Source: SIG455 sp045646385
Lineage (GTDB): Bacteria; Bacillota; Clostridia; UMGS1810
Assembly: GCA_045646385.1 (NCBI GenBank)
Contig: JAZRKQ010000037.1
Coordinates: 1-64,000 of the forward strand
Length of the DNA stretch: 64,000 nucleotides
Direction of reading: 5' to 3'
Shown here: one piece after another, positions 51,602 to 60,992 of the stretch
How the letters are laid out: the number at the start of each line of letters is the position of its first letter
Position numbering within the stretch: the stretch's first letter is position 1
Made by a program: the position numbers and the translations under genes
The notes under the pieces: model-generated
Told to the model about the DNA's origin: nothing
What the model saw: the letters and a program-made list of their open reading frames with translations, nothing else
Databases searched by the model: none

Positions 51602-52344
51602 TTTTTAACAGCCTCTCTTTCAACATAGTTATCATTTACAATGGGTACTGACGAATATTCCTTACCCAGCACTGCAAAAACAGTCATAAACATAATCTTA
51701 ATATCGTGCCAGAACGAGAAATTTTTGATTTCCCTTAAATTATAATACATTTTATCAGGAAGTATTTTTTCTATGTATATTTTGTCAACATCGTCCGCAC
51801 TATCTAAAAGTTTCGCCTCATCTTTATAATATATGCTTGCCTCACTTGTAACACCTGCAGGTAAAAGCAAAGTTGCCAGCATTTCATCGCTATAACACTC
51901 TACATATTTAGGGACTTCAGGACGAGTGCCGACAAATGTCATAGTGCCGCGCAAAATATCTATAAGTTGGCATATTTCATCTAAACGATACTTTCTTATT
52001 TTAGTGCCGATACGCGTTATACGGCTATCATTATTGACTGTGACTTTTGCTTGCTTGTCAGCATCTGTAACCATAGAACGGAATTTAAAAATTTTATATC
52101 TTTTACCATATTGAGTAACACGCTCCTGACGGTAAAACACAGGACCTTTGGAATCCGCCTTAATAAGCACTGCCAGAATTGCAAAAACAGGTAAAAGTAT
52201 TATAAGCATTACAGCAGACACAACAACATCAAAAGCACGTTTCAAAAAAAGGCTGAACTGCTTTTTCTTCAATATATCATAATACTGCCTTACAGATTCT
52301 GTCTGTAACTGTTCGGGAAGTTGCTCCCATTTGCACATCATCAT
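51598..52344 (-). CDS. Undecaprenyl-phosphate sugar phosphotransferase (initiating glycosyltransferase)
   Basis: A 248-residue bacterial sugar transferase (PglC/WbaP-type catalytic domain) that puts the first sugar phosphate on undecaprenyl phosphate. It has a re-entrant membrane segment (RAFDVVVSAVMLIILLPVFAILAVLI) and the conserved KADSKGPVFYRQERV, FKFRSM, RKYRLDEICQLIDILRGTMTFVGTRPEVP. An ATGA overlap links it to the DegT gene. Like PglC it lacks the extra membrane domain of WbaP. Confidence 0.92.
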   Translation of the reverse strand: MMMCKWEQLPEQLQTESVRQYYDILKKKQFSLFLKRAFDVVVSAVMLIILLPVFAILAVLIKADSKGPVFYRQERVTQYGKRYKIFKFRSMVTDADKQAKVTVNNDSRITRIGTKIRKYRLDEICQLIDILRGTMTFVGTRPEVPKYVECYSDEMLATLLLPAGVTSEASIYYKDEAKLLDSADDVDKIYIEKILPDKMYYNLREIKNFSFWHDIKIMFMTVFAVLGKEYSSVPIVNDNYVEREAVKK

Positions 52345-53555
52345 TTTATGTAATCACCTAAAATCTTAATATATTCATCAATTACATACTCAACCTTCTC
52401 GTCAGTAAGACCCGTGTGCAAAGGCAGAGTAATTTCATTTGTAAAGTGATTATATGCATTTGGATAATCTTTAATATCAAAACCCATATTTTTATATGCA
52501 GTATGCATCGGAAGCGGCTTATAATGAACATTGCAGACTATCCCCTGCTCTGCCATTTTAATTATAATCTCATTTCGTTGCTCAACAGTTATATTAGGTA
52601 TATTAGTAATATAAAGGTGTCCTGACGAGCAATATTTATCAGTATAATGATTAAGTGTTTTTACTCCAATAGGATTTAATGCTTTATCATACTTTTCTAT
52701 AATCTCACGGCGGCGTTTAAGCATATCGGGGTAACGCTCAAACTGTGCAAGTCCGACGGCAGCCAGAATATCTGTCATATTACACTTATAGTACGGAGCA
52801 ACCACATCATACTCCCACGCACCAAGTTGGGTTTTTGCAAGAGCATCTTTACTCTGACCGTGAAGACTTAAAAGTTGTAATTTGCGATAGATGTCATCAT
52901 CTCTCACACCATCTATAGTACGCCATGTAAGTGCACCGCCCTCTGCAGTAGTCAAATTCTTAACTGCATGGAAAGATGTAGACGAAAAATCTGCTATAGC
53001 ACCTGCCATTTTACCGTTGCGTTTCGCACCGAACGCATGGGCGGTATCTGCCATAACAGCAACTCTGCCAAGCGCCCTTTGTATATCTGTTGATGGGGTG
53101 AATATTTTTTTCTTATTGTTTACGATTTCAAAAAGTTTATCGTAATCACAAGGTATACCTGCAATATCTACTCCAATAATCGCTTTTGTTTTTTCGTTGA
53201 CAGCTGCCTCTACAGCATCATAATCCATTTCAAGACTGTTTTTCTGACAATCAATCATAACAATAGTTGCACCCACATGTGCAACTATTGATGCCGTGGC
53301 AGTATATGTATATGCAGGAACTATAACCTCATCTCCGGCACCTATGCCCATAACACGAAGCGCCATTTCAGCACACGCAGTCTGAGAATTAAGGCAGACC
53401 GCTTTATCTGTGCCAATATATTGAGCAATCAACCTCTCAAGTTCTTTAACACGGGGACCTGTTGTAATCCAGCCTGAACGAAGTGCATCGCACACATATT
53501 TAATCTCAGCTTCGGATATATCGGGTGGAGAAAATGGAATATTCATTTTTGCCAC
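52341..53555 (-). CDS. DegT/DnrJ/EryC1/StrS sugar aminotransferase
   Basis: A PLP enzyme of about 404 residues that aminates a keto-sugar nucleotide, giving an amino or diamino sugar. It begins NIPFSPPDISEAEIKYVCDALRSGWITTGP, and the Schiff-base Lys is in SFHAVKNLTTAEGGAL. The start is uncertain: GTG 53555 has GAAAGAG 9 nt upstream, while ATGs at 53564 and 53546 have poorer sites. It heads the cluster; paired with a PglC-like transferase it suggests an aminated first sugar. Confidence 0.88.
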   Translation of the reverse strand: MAKMNIPFSPPDISEAEIKYVCDALRSGWITTGPRVKELERLIAQYIGTDKAVCLNSQTACAEMALRVMGIGAGDEVIVPAYTYTATASIVAHVGATIVMIDCQKNSLEMDYDAVEAAVNEKTKAIIGVDIAGIPCDYDKLFEIVNNKKKIFTPSTDIQRALGRVAVMADTAHAFGAKRNGKMAGAIADFSSTSFHAVKNLTTAEGGALTWRTIDGVRDDDIYRKLQLLSLHGQSKDALAKTQLGAWEYDVVAPYYKCNMTDILAAVGLAQFERYPDMLKRRREIIEKYDKALNPIGVKTLNHYTDKYCSSGHLYITNIPNITVEQRNEIIIKMAEQGIVCNVHYKPLPMHTAYKNMGFDIKDYPNAYNHFTNEITLPLHTGLTDEKVEYVIDEYIKILGDYIK

Positions 53556-53765
53556 ATTTATCATCTCTTTCGAATATATTAGTTTCAAAACGCCCGAAAA
53601 AAGGCATAATACAATATAATGATATCAAAAACGCAAAATTTTTTCAATATGAATGTACAAACAATTTTTTCATATTTTTTAGTGTATTATGAACAAACAA
53701 TGAATATCTTGTCTGCAATATTCTACAATATGCATATGCAGCACACCATATTTTTACAAAAACTG

Positions 53766-53794
53766 TTGACCGAAAAATCTTTTTATGTTAACAT
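53766..53794 (+). promoter_or_regulatory. nhaC promoter
   Basis: TTGACC (53766-53771), 17 nt, TAACAT (53789-53794). The remaining part of the 53556-53827 gap is AT-rich without recognisable features. Confidence 0.6.
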
Positions 53795-53827
53795 AAATTT
53801 AGATTTTTATTTTTAGGAGGTTTTTTT

Positions 53828-55441
53828 GTGAAGAAAAAAACTATCGGCAACGTAATCGCATTTGTGGTTGCAGCGATTATAGTTGCAGTATGCTCTGTGT
53901 TTATCAGAACAACAGATGTTGAGGCAACCAGTATGTATTTTTCAACCTTTGTAGCATTGCTTCCTCCGTTGGTTGCTATTGCGCTGGCACTTATCACCAA
54001 AGAAGTTTACTCATCATTGTTTATCGGTATCCTTTTAGGCGGATTGTTCGTTGCTAACTGGAATCCCGTAGGTGCACTTGACGCACTTTTAAACGACGGT
54101 ATAATTGCTGCAATCTCCGGCACAGCGGGTATATTTATGTTTTTGGTTATACTCGGCGCTATGGTTGCATTAGTCAACAAAGCAGGTGGTTCTGCTGCGT
54201 TCGGTAGATGGGCTGAAACACACATTAAATCAAGAGTAGGTGCTATGCTGGCATCTTTTGTGCTTGGTGTTCTTATCTTTATTGACGACTACTTCAACTG
54301 CTTAACAGTTGGAAGCGTTATGCGCCCCGTTACAGATAGCCACAAAATCTCACGTGCAAAACTTTCATACATAATAGATGCAACTGCTGCTCCTATATGT
54401 ATGATTGCACCCGTTTCTTCATGGGCTGCTGCAGTTTCTCAATTTGCTGAGGGCACAGGTTATTCGGGCATAGAACTTTTTGTACGTGCTATCCCCTACA
54501 ACTTCTATTCATTGCTTACACTCGTATTCGTTGTTGCACTTGCAGTTATGAAGTTTGACTATGGCTCAATGAAAACACACGAATTAAACGCAATCAACAA
54601 TGGCGACTTATACACCTGCGGTGACAGAGTTGACGAAACTGACGATGCCGAGGCAAATCCAAAAGGCAAAGTTATGGACCTTATCCTCCCAGTAGTTGTA
54701 CTGGTTGTTGCAAGTGTTATCGGTCTTTTATATGTTGGCGGTTTCTTCTCCGGTGCTGACTTTATCACAGCATTCGGCGATACAGATGCAACAGTAGGTC
54801 TTCCCTGGGGTGCGCTGATTGCTCTGGTAATCACTATCGCTTACCTGATGGCAAGAAAAATCATTACATTTAAAGAAGCAATGGATTGCATACCAAAAGG
54901 ATTTATTTCAATGGTACCTGCAATTTTAATCCTTACATTTGCTACATCACTTAAAAATATGACAGGTCTTTTAGGTGCTGACGTATTCGTAGGCAACTTA
55001 ATGGATTCTGCTGCTGCAGGTCTTGCAAACTTCCTGCCCGCAATTATCTTTATAGTTGCTTGCATACTGGCATTCTCAACAGGCACATCTTGGGGTACAT
55101 TTGGTATCTTAATCCCGATTGTTGCCGCTATATTCCCTGCTGACAGCGAACTGATGATAATCGGTATGTCTGCTTGCCTTGCAGGTGCAGTTTGCGGTGA
55201 CCACTGCTCACCGATTTCCGATACAACAATTATGTCTTCGGCAGGTGCTCAGTGCAACCATTTGAACCACGTTTCAACTCAGTTGCCTTATGCAATTACT
55301 GTTGCGGCTATTTCATTCGTAATGTATCTGATGGCTGCATTTATCCAGAGTGCATACATTCTGCTTCCTATCGGTATAGTTCTTACAATAGCAGTACTGT
55401 TTGCTATTAAAGCAATAACAAAGGATAAAGCAAAAGCGTAA
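53828..55441 (+). CDS. NhaC-family Na+/H+ antiporter
   Basis: A 537-residue membrane antiporter with 11-13 hydrophobic segments. It shows the NhaC patterns SLFIGILLGGLFVANWNPVGAL, GALVNKAGGSAAFGRWAE-like region, LIFIDDYFNCLTVGSVMRPVTD and CGDHCSPISDTTIMSSAGAQCNHLNHVSTQLPY. Members exchange sodium, sometimes malate/lactate or amino acids, for protons or sodium. The start codon is GTG, preceded by AGGAGG. Confidence 0.92.
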   Translation: MKKKTIGNVIAFVVAAIIVAVCSVFIRTTDVEATSMYFSTFVALLPPLVAIALALITKEVYSSLFIGILLGGLFVANWNPVGALDALLNDGIIAAISGTAGIFMFLVILGAMVALVNKAGGSAAFGRWAETHIKSRVGAMLASFVLGVLIFIDDYFNCLTVGSVMRPVTDSHKISRAKLSYIIDATAAPICMIAPVSSWAAAVSQFAEGTGYSGIELFVRAIPYNFYSLLTLVFVVALAVMKFDYGSMKTHELNAINNGDLYTCGDRVDETDDAEANPKGKVMDLILPVVVLVVASVIGLLYVGGFFSGADFITAFGDTDATVGLPWGALIALVITIAYLMARKIITFKEAMDCIPKGFISMVPAILILTFATSLKNMTGLLGADVFVGNLMDSAAAGLANFLPAIIFIVACILAFSTGTSWGTFGILIPIVAAIFPADSELMIIGMSACLAGAVCGDHCSPISDTTIMSSAGAQCNHLNHVSTQLPYAITVAAISFVMYLMAAFIQSAYILLPIGIVLTIAVLFAIKAITKDKAKA

Positions 55442-55456
55442 ATATTTTTTACACAC

Positions 55457-55487
55457 TAAAAGGACCGGAATAATCCGGTCCTTTTTT
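55457..55487. terminator. Bidirectional terminator
   Basis: AAAAGGACCGGA pairs with TCCGGTCCTTTT around a short loop, between nhaC and the convergent ABC operon. Confidence 0.9.
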
Positions 55488-55488
55488 G

Positions 55489-57237
55489 TTATCCTCCATA
55501 ACTTGCACTCTTATAATTTCTGTCTTTCAGCCATTTAACTGTCTTTTCGTATTTGTCTGTAATATTTAAATAAATTCCATTCCGATGAGTTCGCAACTCA
55601 CCGTTTTCATCAATACCACTGTCAAACAGATAATTTACAGATATATCATACAAAACATCTTCACTTTTAAGTTCCTGAGGATATAGTTCTTCATAACTCA
55701 TATTCAATATATCTTCTTTTAAAATTGCAAGGAGTTCTTTGTAATCATCTATCTCGTGCTCCTCGCGATATCCGCCATTATTATAACTTTGAAGATTTAT
55801 TCCAGTCACTTTAGATTCATCTACAAATATCTCTTCGCACATTTTCTTGTATTCGTCATACTCATAAAAAGCGTTCATTAACTCTACCCTTTGTTCGTAT
55901 GTTACAGGATAAACTCTGTAGATGGTTTTACCGTTTTTAAGATTATACTTAATATGTATTCTTGTGTTATATGGAGAATTGTACAATCTCTCATAACTGG
56001 TAGATGGGATTTCGGAAATAAAATCTTCGTGTGCATCTATAACCATTTTAACGAGTTCTTCGTTTGCAGTAAAAGGCTCTTCACGGTGGTAGTAGTTATA
56101 TAGTGCTGCTTCTTCTATCTCTGCCACTTCGGGCACTTTAGTTTCGTAACCAAAGAACGACGTCTGTGAAAATACTAATGTAAGTGCAACAAAGAATATG
56201 GCAAAACCTACATATCCTTTCCATGAGTACAGAATATTAAGAGTTTTCTTTAAAACCATTTCAGATGCGGCATATGCAATAACGCTTATTATTGCTATTA
56301 TTAATGTAAAAACAACCGCATTTTCTTCGACATAAGGTGCAAATATGGCAAATCCAAACATTGTTGCCAGAAATGTTACAACGTATTTGAATATATGGTT
56401 TAAACATTTAAACCCTGCAACATCACCTGTTGTTTCAAGGCGTCTTTTTTTATAAAGGAAATACGAGCCTACATAGAGCGCAACTGCTGCAATTACAAAT
56501 TTAACAATTTGCAGGGTGGTTATATCTTCACGGAAATATTTATCCATAAAGCCGAAAACCACCACTGCAAAATTTCGCTGCATAAGGCTCTCAAGCAAAA
56601 TATCGTTATTAATGTATCCGTATACAAAAACACCTGCCATAACACTAAGTGTTGCTACTGTTATAAACAGAAACGCATGTATAAGTGCATTTATGGCAAC
56701 CGTAGCAAAACTGTTACCTGTAACCGTTGCCGCAAAAACTGCAACAGAGAACATTAAAAATATTCCAACAAGATTATACCCTATCCACATTAAGCAGTTT
56801 TCAACAGTAAAATAATGACTGTAGCCGAACATCGATATTAATATAAGAATTATACCGTTTATTATTATCGGCACACACATCAGCGTAAAAGATGCAAGAA
56901 TTGATGAAATGTAGTTTGCTTTTCTTGAAACAGGTATACTGTGAATAAATATTGATTGCTTTTTAGAATGTATAAACCTGAATACCAAAAGTGCAACTAC
57001 TGTAGGCACTACCAAAGCGAGTAAAATCGGTACGGTTATATATGCTCCGTGCAGTATAACAGGATAATCTTCAAAATAGTCGTACGGCATATGAGAAAAA
57101 TCTCTGTCTGTATTTAAGAATACTGACAATCCCGTAGAAATAAAAAGTATTACAAAATAAAGCAGAGAACCCCACGCATAGCGTTTTACTGTGGATTTAT
57201 ATATACCTTTATTAAAAAATGATGTTTTTGAAATCAT
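55489..57237 (-). CDS. ABC transporter permease, YtrC-like
   Basis: A 582-residue protein with two membrane blocks (about six segments in 20-200 and five in 230-365) and a C-terminal extracytoplasmic domain of about 200 residues that is strongly acidic (EVAEIEEAALYNYYHREEPFTANEELVK). The layout matches permease components of GntR-ABC (ytr-like) operons in Firmicutes. It overlaps the ATPase gene by 26 nt, so the two are translated together. Substrate unknown; homologous systems respond to cell-wall-active compounds. Confidence 0.82.
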   Translation of the reverse strand: MISKTSFFNKGIYKSTVKRYAWGSLLYFVILFISTGLSVFLNTDRDFSHMPYDYFEDYPVILHGAYITVPILLALVVPTVVALLVFRFIHSKKQSIFIHSIPVSRKANYISSILASFTLMCVPIIINGIILILISMFGYSHYFTVENCLMWIGYNLVGIFLMFSVAVFAATVTGNSFATVAINALIHAFLFITVATLSVMAGVFVYGYINNDILLESLMQRNFAVVVFGFMDKYFREDITTLQIVKFVIAAVALYVGSYFLYKKRRLETTGDVAGFKCLNHIFKYVVTFLATMFGFAIFAPYVEENAVVFTLIIAIISVIAYAASEMVLKKTLNILYSWKGYVGFAIFFVALTLVFSQTSFFGYETKVPEVAEIEEAALYNYYHREEPFTANEELVKMVIDAHEDFISEIPSTSYERLYNSPYNTRIHIKYNLKNGKTIYRVYPVTYEQRVELMNAFYEYDEYKKMCEEIFVDESKVTGINLQSYNNGGYREEHEIDDYKELLAILKEDILNMSYEELYPQELKSEDVLYDISVNYLFDSGIDENGELRTHRNGIYLNITDKYEKTVKWLKDRNYKSASYGG

Positions 57238-58111
57238 ACCCCAAACCTCCTAACTCGTAGATAAAAACTTCCTCTAAAGTAAGGCTTACACGCTCTAAAA
57301 GTATCGGCGAAGCGTCTTTTAAAATCTTATAATTTACATCGGCATCGCCTTTAATTATAAGGTTATAAACAGAACCCGTATTTGTTATATTTAAAATTCC
57401 GTCTATAGAATTTAAAAATTCAGATTTATCCTCTTTGAAGGACACCTGATATTTGCAGACTCCGCCTTTGATATCGTCCAATGGTTTTTCTGTAATAAGT
57501 TTTCCGTCGTGGATAATGCCCACCCAATCACAGATATCTTCAAGTTCCCTTAAATTATGCGACGATACCAAAACAGTTAATTCTCTGTCGGCAACATCTG
57601 CAATAACAAGGTTTAAAACCTGTTTGCGCATTACGGGGTCAAGACCGTCTAATGGCTCATCTAAAATAAGAACTTCGGGCATTGCTGATAAGCACAGCCA
57701 GAACGCCACCTGTTTTTTCTGACCTTTAGACATTTTGCGTATCTGCTTTTTCTCGTTAAGTTTAAATACTTCTTTTAATTTTTCGTAACGGTCAGTATTG
57801 AACTGGGGATAAATATCTTTGTAAAAATCAGCCATCTGCTTAATAGAATATGTACTGAAATAAAACCAGTCGTCAGAGATGTTTAAAATCTTCTGCTTTA
57901 CCTTTTCATTTTCGTAAACCTGTTCACCGTCTACTGTTATACTTCCGCTTTCAGGGTGCATTACCCCGTTTATATGATTTATAATAGTTGTCTTTCCTGC
58001 ACCGTTAGGACCGATAAGACCGTAAATTGTGCCTTTTCTTACGTGTAGGCTCATAGACTTTAAAACTTCAAAATCATCGAAATGTTTAACAACATCTGAA
58101 ACCTTTATCAT
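57212..58111 (-). CDS. ABC transporter ATP-binding protein, YtrB-like
   Basis: A 299-residue ATPase with Walker A GLIGPNGAGKTTIINHINGV, a signature region RKMSKGQKKQVAFWLCLSA, Walker B VLILDEPLDGLDP and H-loop VSSHN. The last 80 residues form a regulatory tail seen in this group. Its start overlaps the GntR gene by 4 nt and its end overlaps the permease gene. Confidence 0.93.
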   Translation of the reverse strand: MIKVSDVVKHFDDFEVLKSMSLHVRKGTIYGLIGPNGAGKTTIINHINGVMHPESGSITVDGEQVYENEKVKQKILNISDDWFYFSTYSIKQMADFYKDIYPQFNTDRYEKLKEVFKLNEKKQIRKMSKGQKKQVAFWLCLSAMPEVLILDEPLDGLDPVMRKQVLNLVIADVADRELTVLVSSHNLRELEDICDWVGIIHDGKLITEKPLDDIKGGVCKYQVSFKEDKSEFLNSIDGILNITNTGSVYNLIIKGDADVNYKILKDASPILLERVSLTLEEVFIYELGGLGYDFKNIIF

Positions 58112-58479
58112 TTAAACTCCTCCTTGATTTTATCTATAATATTGTTGATACTGTCCTCGCTCTCACCAAGATACATAAGTGCTTTAACTGTTGTTTCAAG
58201 ATTATCATATAATTCTTTTATCTTGGTGCTGTCTTTAGTATGTGAAACAGGCGCCACAAAATTGCCTCGTCCCTTTATACTATATATAAATCCGTCGGAC
58301 TCCAGTTGCTTATATGCTTTTTGAACAGTATTCGGATTGACAGTCAGAGATATGGAAAGTTCACGAACAGACGGCAGTTGCTCGTCCTCGCCAAGTACTT
58401 TGTTTATTATAAGCGTTTTTATGCCGTCCTCTATCTGCTCGTGCAGACTTCTGCTATCTTTATAATCAATCTTTATCAT
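58108..58479 (-). CDS. GntR-family regulator, YtrA type
   Basis: A 123-residue short GntR repressor. The winged helix is seen in DSRSLHEQIEDGIKTLIINKVLGEDEQLPSVRELSISLTVNPNTVQKAYKQLESDGFIYSIKGRGNFV, followed by only a short helical dimerisation part, as in YtrA. It probably represses its own operon through the inverted repeat at 58498-58520. AAGGAGG precedes the ATG. Confidence 0.92.
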   Translation of the reverse strand: MIKIDYKDSRSLHEQIEDGIKTLIINKVLGEDEQLPSVRELSISLTVNPNTVQKAYKQLESDGFIYSIKGRGNFVAPVSHTKDSTKIKELYDNLETTVKALMYLGESEDSINNIIDKIKEEFK

Positions 58480-58497
58480 ATATACACCTCCTTGCGA

Positions 58498-58520
58498 CTG
58501 TATTACGTGTACTAATACAG
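58498..58520. promoter_or_regulatory. Inverted-repeat operator of the ytr-like operon
   Basis: CTGTATTA (58498-58505) and TAATACAG (58513-58520) form a perfect 8-bp inverted repeat with a 7-nt spacer. It sits just downstream of the -10 box of the operon promoter, a good place for repression by the encoded GntR protein. Confidence 0.68.
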
Positions 58521-58522
58521 TT

Positions 58523-58551
58523 AGTATATACTATAGATTTTATATTGTCAA
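58523..58551 (-). promoter_or_regulatory. Promoter of the ytr-like GntR-ABC operon
   Basis: Minus-strand TTGACA (58551-58546), 17 nt, TATACT (58528-58523). Confidence 0.8.
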
Positions 58552-58569
58552 TAGGATTTTTAAAATTTT

Positions 58570-58598
58570 TTGACTTATATGCAAAATAATGTTAAACT
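58570..58598 (+). promoter_or_regulatory. Promoter of the FliB-like gene
   Basis: TTGACT (58570-58575), 17 nt, TAAACT (58593-58598). Confidence 0.65.
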
Positions 58599-58615
58599 TA
58601 ATAAGGTGATGAAAA

Positions 58616-59542
58616 TTGAAAATATATGCTCCTGATTATTATAAAGATTTTAAATGCATAGCCGACAAATGCAAATACAACTGTTGCATAGGCTGGGAAA
58701 TTGATATAGACGATGATACATATGCCAAATACGAAGCGATTGGCGGTGATTTCGGTGAAAAGTTGTGTAGGAATATTGATACAGCGGATATCCCCCATTT
58801 CGTTTTAACACAGCACGAGCGCTGTCCTTTTTTAAATAAGGATAATCTGTGTGATATTATTATAAATATTGGTGAAGACCATCTTTGCCAGATATGTAAT
58901 GACCACCCGAGGTTTCGCAATTTTTTTGAAAATCGTGAGGAAATCGGCATAGGCTTATGCTGTGAGGCCGCTGCGCAAATTATAATAAATAAAAAAAGTA
59001 AAACAGATTTTATAGTATTAAAAGACGGAAAAGAAAGTTACAATACAGAAGAATCCGCTTTTTTTGCAAAACGTGAAAATGTATATGCAATATTGCAAAA
59101 CAGAGATTTAACTGCGAACGGCAGAATAAATCAATTAGCAGAAAAATATAAAATCAGGCTGCCTGATTTTTCTTTTACACAATGGGCATCTTTCCTCAAA
59201 ACCCTAGAACGATTAGACACTAAATGGAATACTTACATAGAAAAACTTGCAGATTTACAAGAAGATTATATAATGTATTCTTCCGATGACTGGGAAACCG
59301 CAAGAGAGCAGTTACTTATATATTTTGTGTACCGCCATATGGCTGACGGATTTTATGATGGCACAATTTATGAAAGATTAGCATTTGCGATTTTAAGCGA
59401 TAAACTTATTTCAGCAATATGTATGGCTAACAAAATTACAGACTTAAACGGTCTGGCAGAAATTGTACGCGCATACAGCAGCGAAATTGAATACAGCGAG
59501 AACAACCTTGAGCAAATGCTTGACCTTTTATCAAATTATTAA
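58616..59542 (+). CDS. FliB-like lysine-N-methylase family protein
   Basis: A 308-residue protein with the FliB/YkgJ Cys cluster near the N-terminus: CIADKCKYNCCIGWEI, HERCPFLNKDNLCDI, HLCQICNDHPRF and GLCCEAA. Characterised FliB proteins methylate flagellin lysines and probably carry an Fe-S cluster. No flagellar gene is near, so the target here may be different. The start is TTG 58616, with AAGGTG 7 nt upstream; no nearer ATG fits. Confidence 0.85.
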   Translation: MKIYAPDYYKDFKCIADKCKYNCCIGWEIDIDDDTYAKYEAIGGDFGEKLCRNIDTADIPHFVLTQHERCPFLNKDNLCDIIINIGEDHLCQICNDHPRFRNFFENREEIGIGLCCEAAAQIIINKKSKTDFIVLKDGKESYNTEESAFFAKRENVYAILQNRDLTANGRINQLAEKYKIRLPDFSFTQWASFLKTLERLDTKWNTYIEKLADLQEDYIMYSSDDWETAREQLLIYFVYRHMADGFYDGTIYERLAFAILSDKLISAICMANKITDLNGLAEIVRAYSSEIEYSENNLEQMLDLLSNY

Positions 59543-59571
59543 TTTACATTTAATTTAATTTATGTTATAAT
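59543..59571 (+). promoter_or_regulatory. Promoter of the GH29 gene
   Basis: TTTACA (59543-59548), 17 nt, TATAAT (59566-59571). Confidence 0.72.
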
Positions 59572-59615
59572 ATTCCTAAACAGATGCGTTAATATTATTT
59601 AAAGGAGATTAACTT

Positions 59616-60956
59616 ATGTCAAGTTATGTTACAAGGAAAACACCGGGCGAAACCGCTTGGTATGTTCATGACAGATTCGGTATGTTCATACATTTTGGTA
59701 TTTACTCTATGGCATCACGCAGCAGCGGTATTTTAGAACATGGTTGCGAATGGATTAAATCAGACCAATGCCTTACCGAAGAAACTTATGACAGATATTT
59801 CAATAATTTTAATCCCGACCTATATTGTCCTCAAGATTGGGCAAAAATGGCAAAGGCTGCGGGTATGAAATACGTTGTTATGACGGCAAAACATCACGAC
59901 GGATTCTGCATGTTTGACTCAAAATATACTGATTATAAATCTACTAACACCCCTTGCGGACGCGACCTTATTAAAGAATATGCAGACGCATTCCGAGCAG
60001 AGGGCATAAAAGTAGGTCTTTACTATTCTTTAGTCGACTGGCACCACCCCGAATTTACTTTAGACAGATTCCATCCACGCAGATATGACGAAAACGCTAA
60101 AGAAATCAACGCTAAACGTGATATGAAAAAATACGCAGAATATATGCGTAATCAGGTTGAAGAACTTTTAACCAACTATGGCAAGATAGACATTATATGG
60201 TACGATTTCTCGTACATAGGTCCACCAAGAGATAAAAACACTCCCTTCCCTATCGGCAAAGGCAAAGAAGACTGGGAGTCTGAAAAACTTATTGCGCTTA
60301 CAAGAAAACTGCAACCCGGAATAATCATTGATAACCGCGCCGGAATTGAACAGGATATAATCACACCTGAGCAGTACCAGATGCAGGAGTGGCCCCGCCA
60401 CGAAGAAACGGGCGAACTTCTTTTGTGGGAAGCGTGTCAGACTCTTTCAGGCTCGTGGGCATATGACAGAGATGAGCAATCCTGGAAATCTCCGGACACA
60501 CTTATCCGTATGCTTGTTTCAACAGTAAGTCTGGGCGGAAATTTCCTGATGAATGTAGGACCTACATCAAGAGGTTATCTTGATAGCCGTACCGAAAACG
60601 CATTAAAAGTTTATGCCGACTGGATGAAGTATAACTCACGCTCTATTTACGGTTGTACAATGGCAGAGCCGGAATTCACAGCACCGCAGGGATGCCGCCT
60701 TACTCAGAGCGAAGACGGTAAAAGACTTTACATTCACTTGTGTGAATATCCGTTTGCACACGTATGCATGAGAAATCTTGCAGGCAAAATAGAATATGCT
60801 CAGTTCCTGCACGACGGCAGTGAGGTTTTATATACAGAAGGACACATAGAAACCATCAGCAATCACATAAATTTCTATGATGATATGGTGGATTTCCGTC
60901 TGCCTACACCAAAACCCAACTGCGAAGTACCCGTAATAGAAATTATCTTAAAATAA
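59616..60956 (+). CDS. Alpha-L-fucosidase, glycoside hydrolase family 29
   Basis: A 446-residue GH29 enzyme that releases alpha-linked fucose. It has the N-terminal WYVHDRFGMFIHFGIYS, the substrate loop MTAKHHDGFCMFDSKYTDY at about 89-107, and the probable nucleophile Asp197 in IIWYDFSY (usually WFDG or WxD). A second loop, GNFLMNVGPTSRGYLD, matches the family. No signal peptide is seen, so it acts inside the cell on imported oligosaccharides. AAAGGAG precedes the ATG. It is a single-gene unit. Confidence 0.93.
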   Translation: MSSYVTRKTPGETAWYVHDRFGMFIHFGIYSMASRSSGILEHGCEWIKSDQCLTEETYDRYFNNFNPDLYCPQDWAKMAKAAGMKYVVMTAKHHDGFCMFDSKYTDYKSTNTPCGRDLIKEYADAFRAEGIKVGLYYSLVDWHHPEFTLDRFHPRRYDENAKEINAKRDMKKYAEYMRNQVEELLTNYGKIDIIWYDFSYIGPPRDKNTPFPIGKGKEDWESEKLIALTRKLQPGIIIDNRAGIEQDIITPEQYQMQEWPRHEETGELLLWEACQTLSGSWAYDRDEQSWKSPDTLIRMLVSTVSLGGNFLMNVGPTSRGYLDSRTENALKVYADWMKYNSRSIYGCTMAEPEFTAPQGCRLTQSEDGKRLYIHLCEYPFAHVCMRNLAGKIEYAQFLHDGSEVLYTEGHIETISNHINFYDDMVDFRLPTPKPNCEVPVIEIILK

Positions 60957-60960
60957 TATA

Positions 60961-60992
60961 AAAAACGCAGACTCATAAGAGTCTGCGTTTTT
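60961..60992. terminator. Bidirectional terminator
   Basis: AAAACGCAGACTC pairs with GAGTCTGCGTTTT around ATAA, between the fucosidase gene and the convergent tadA. Confidence 0.9.
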
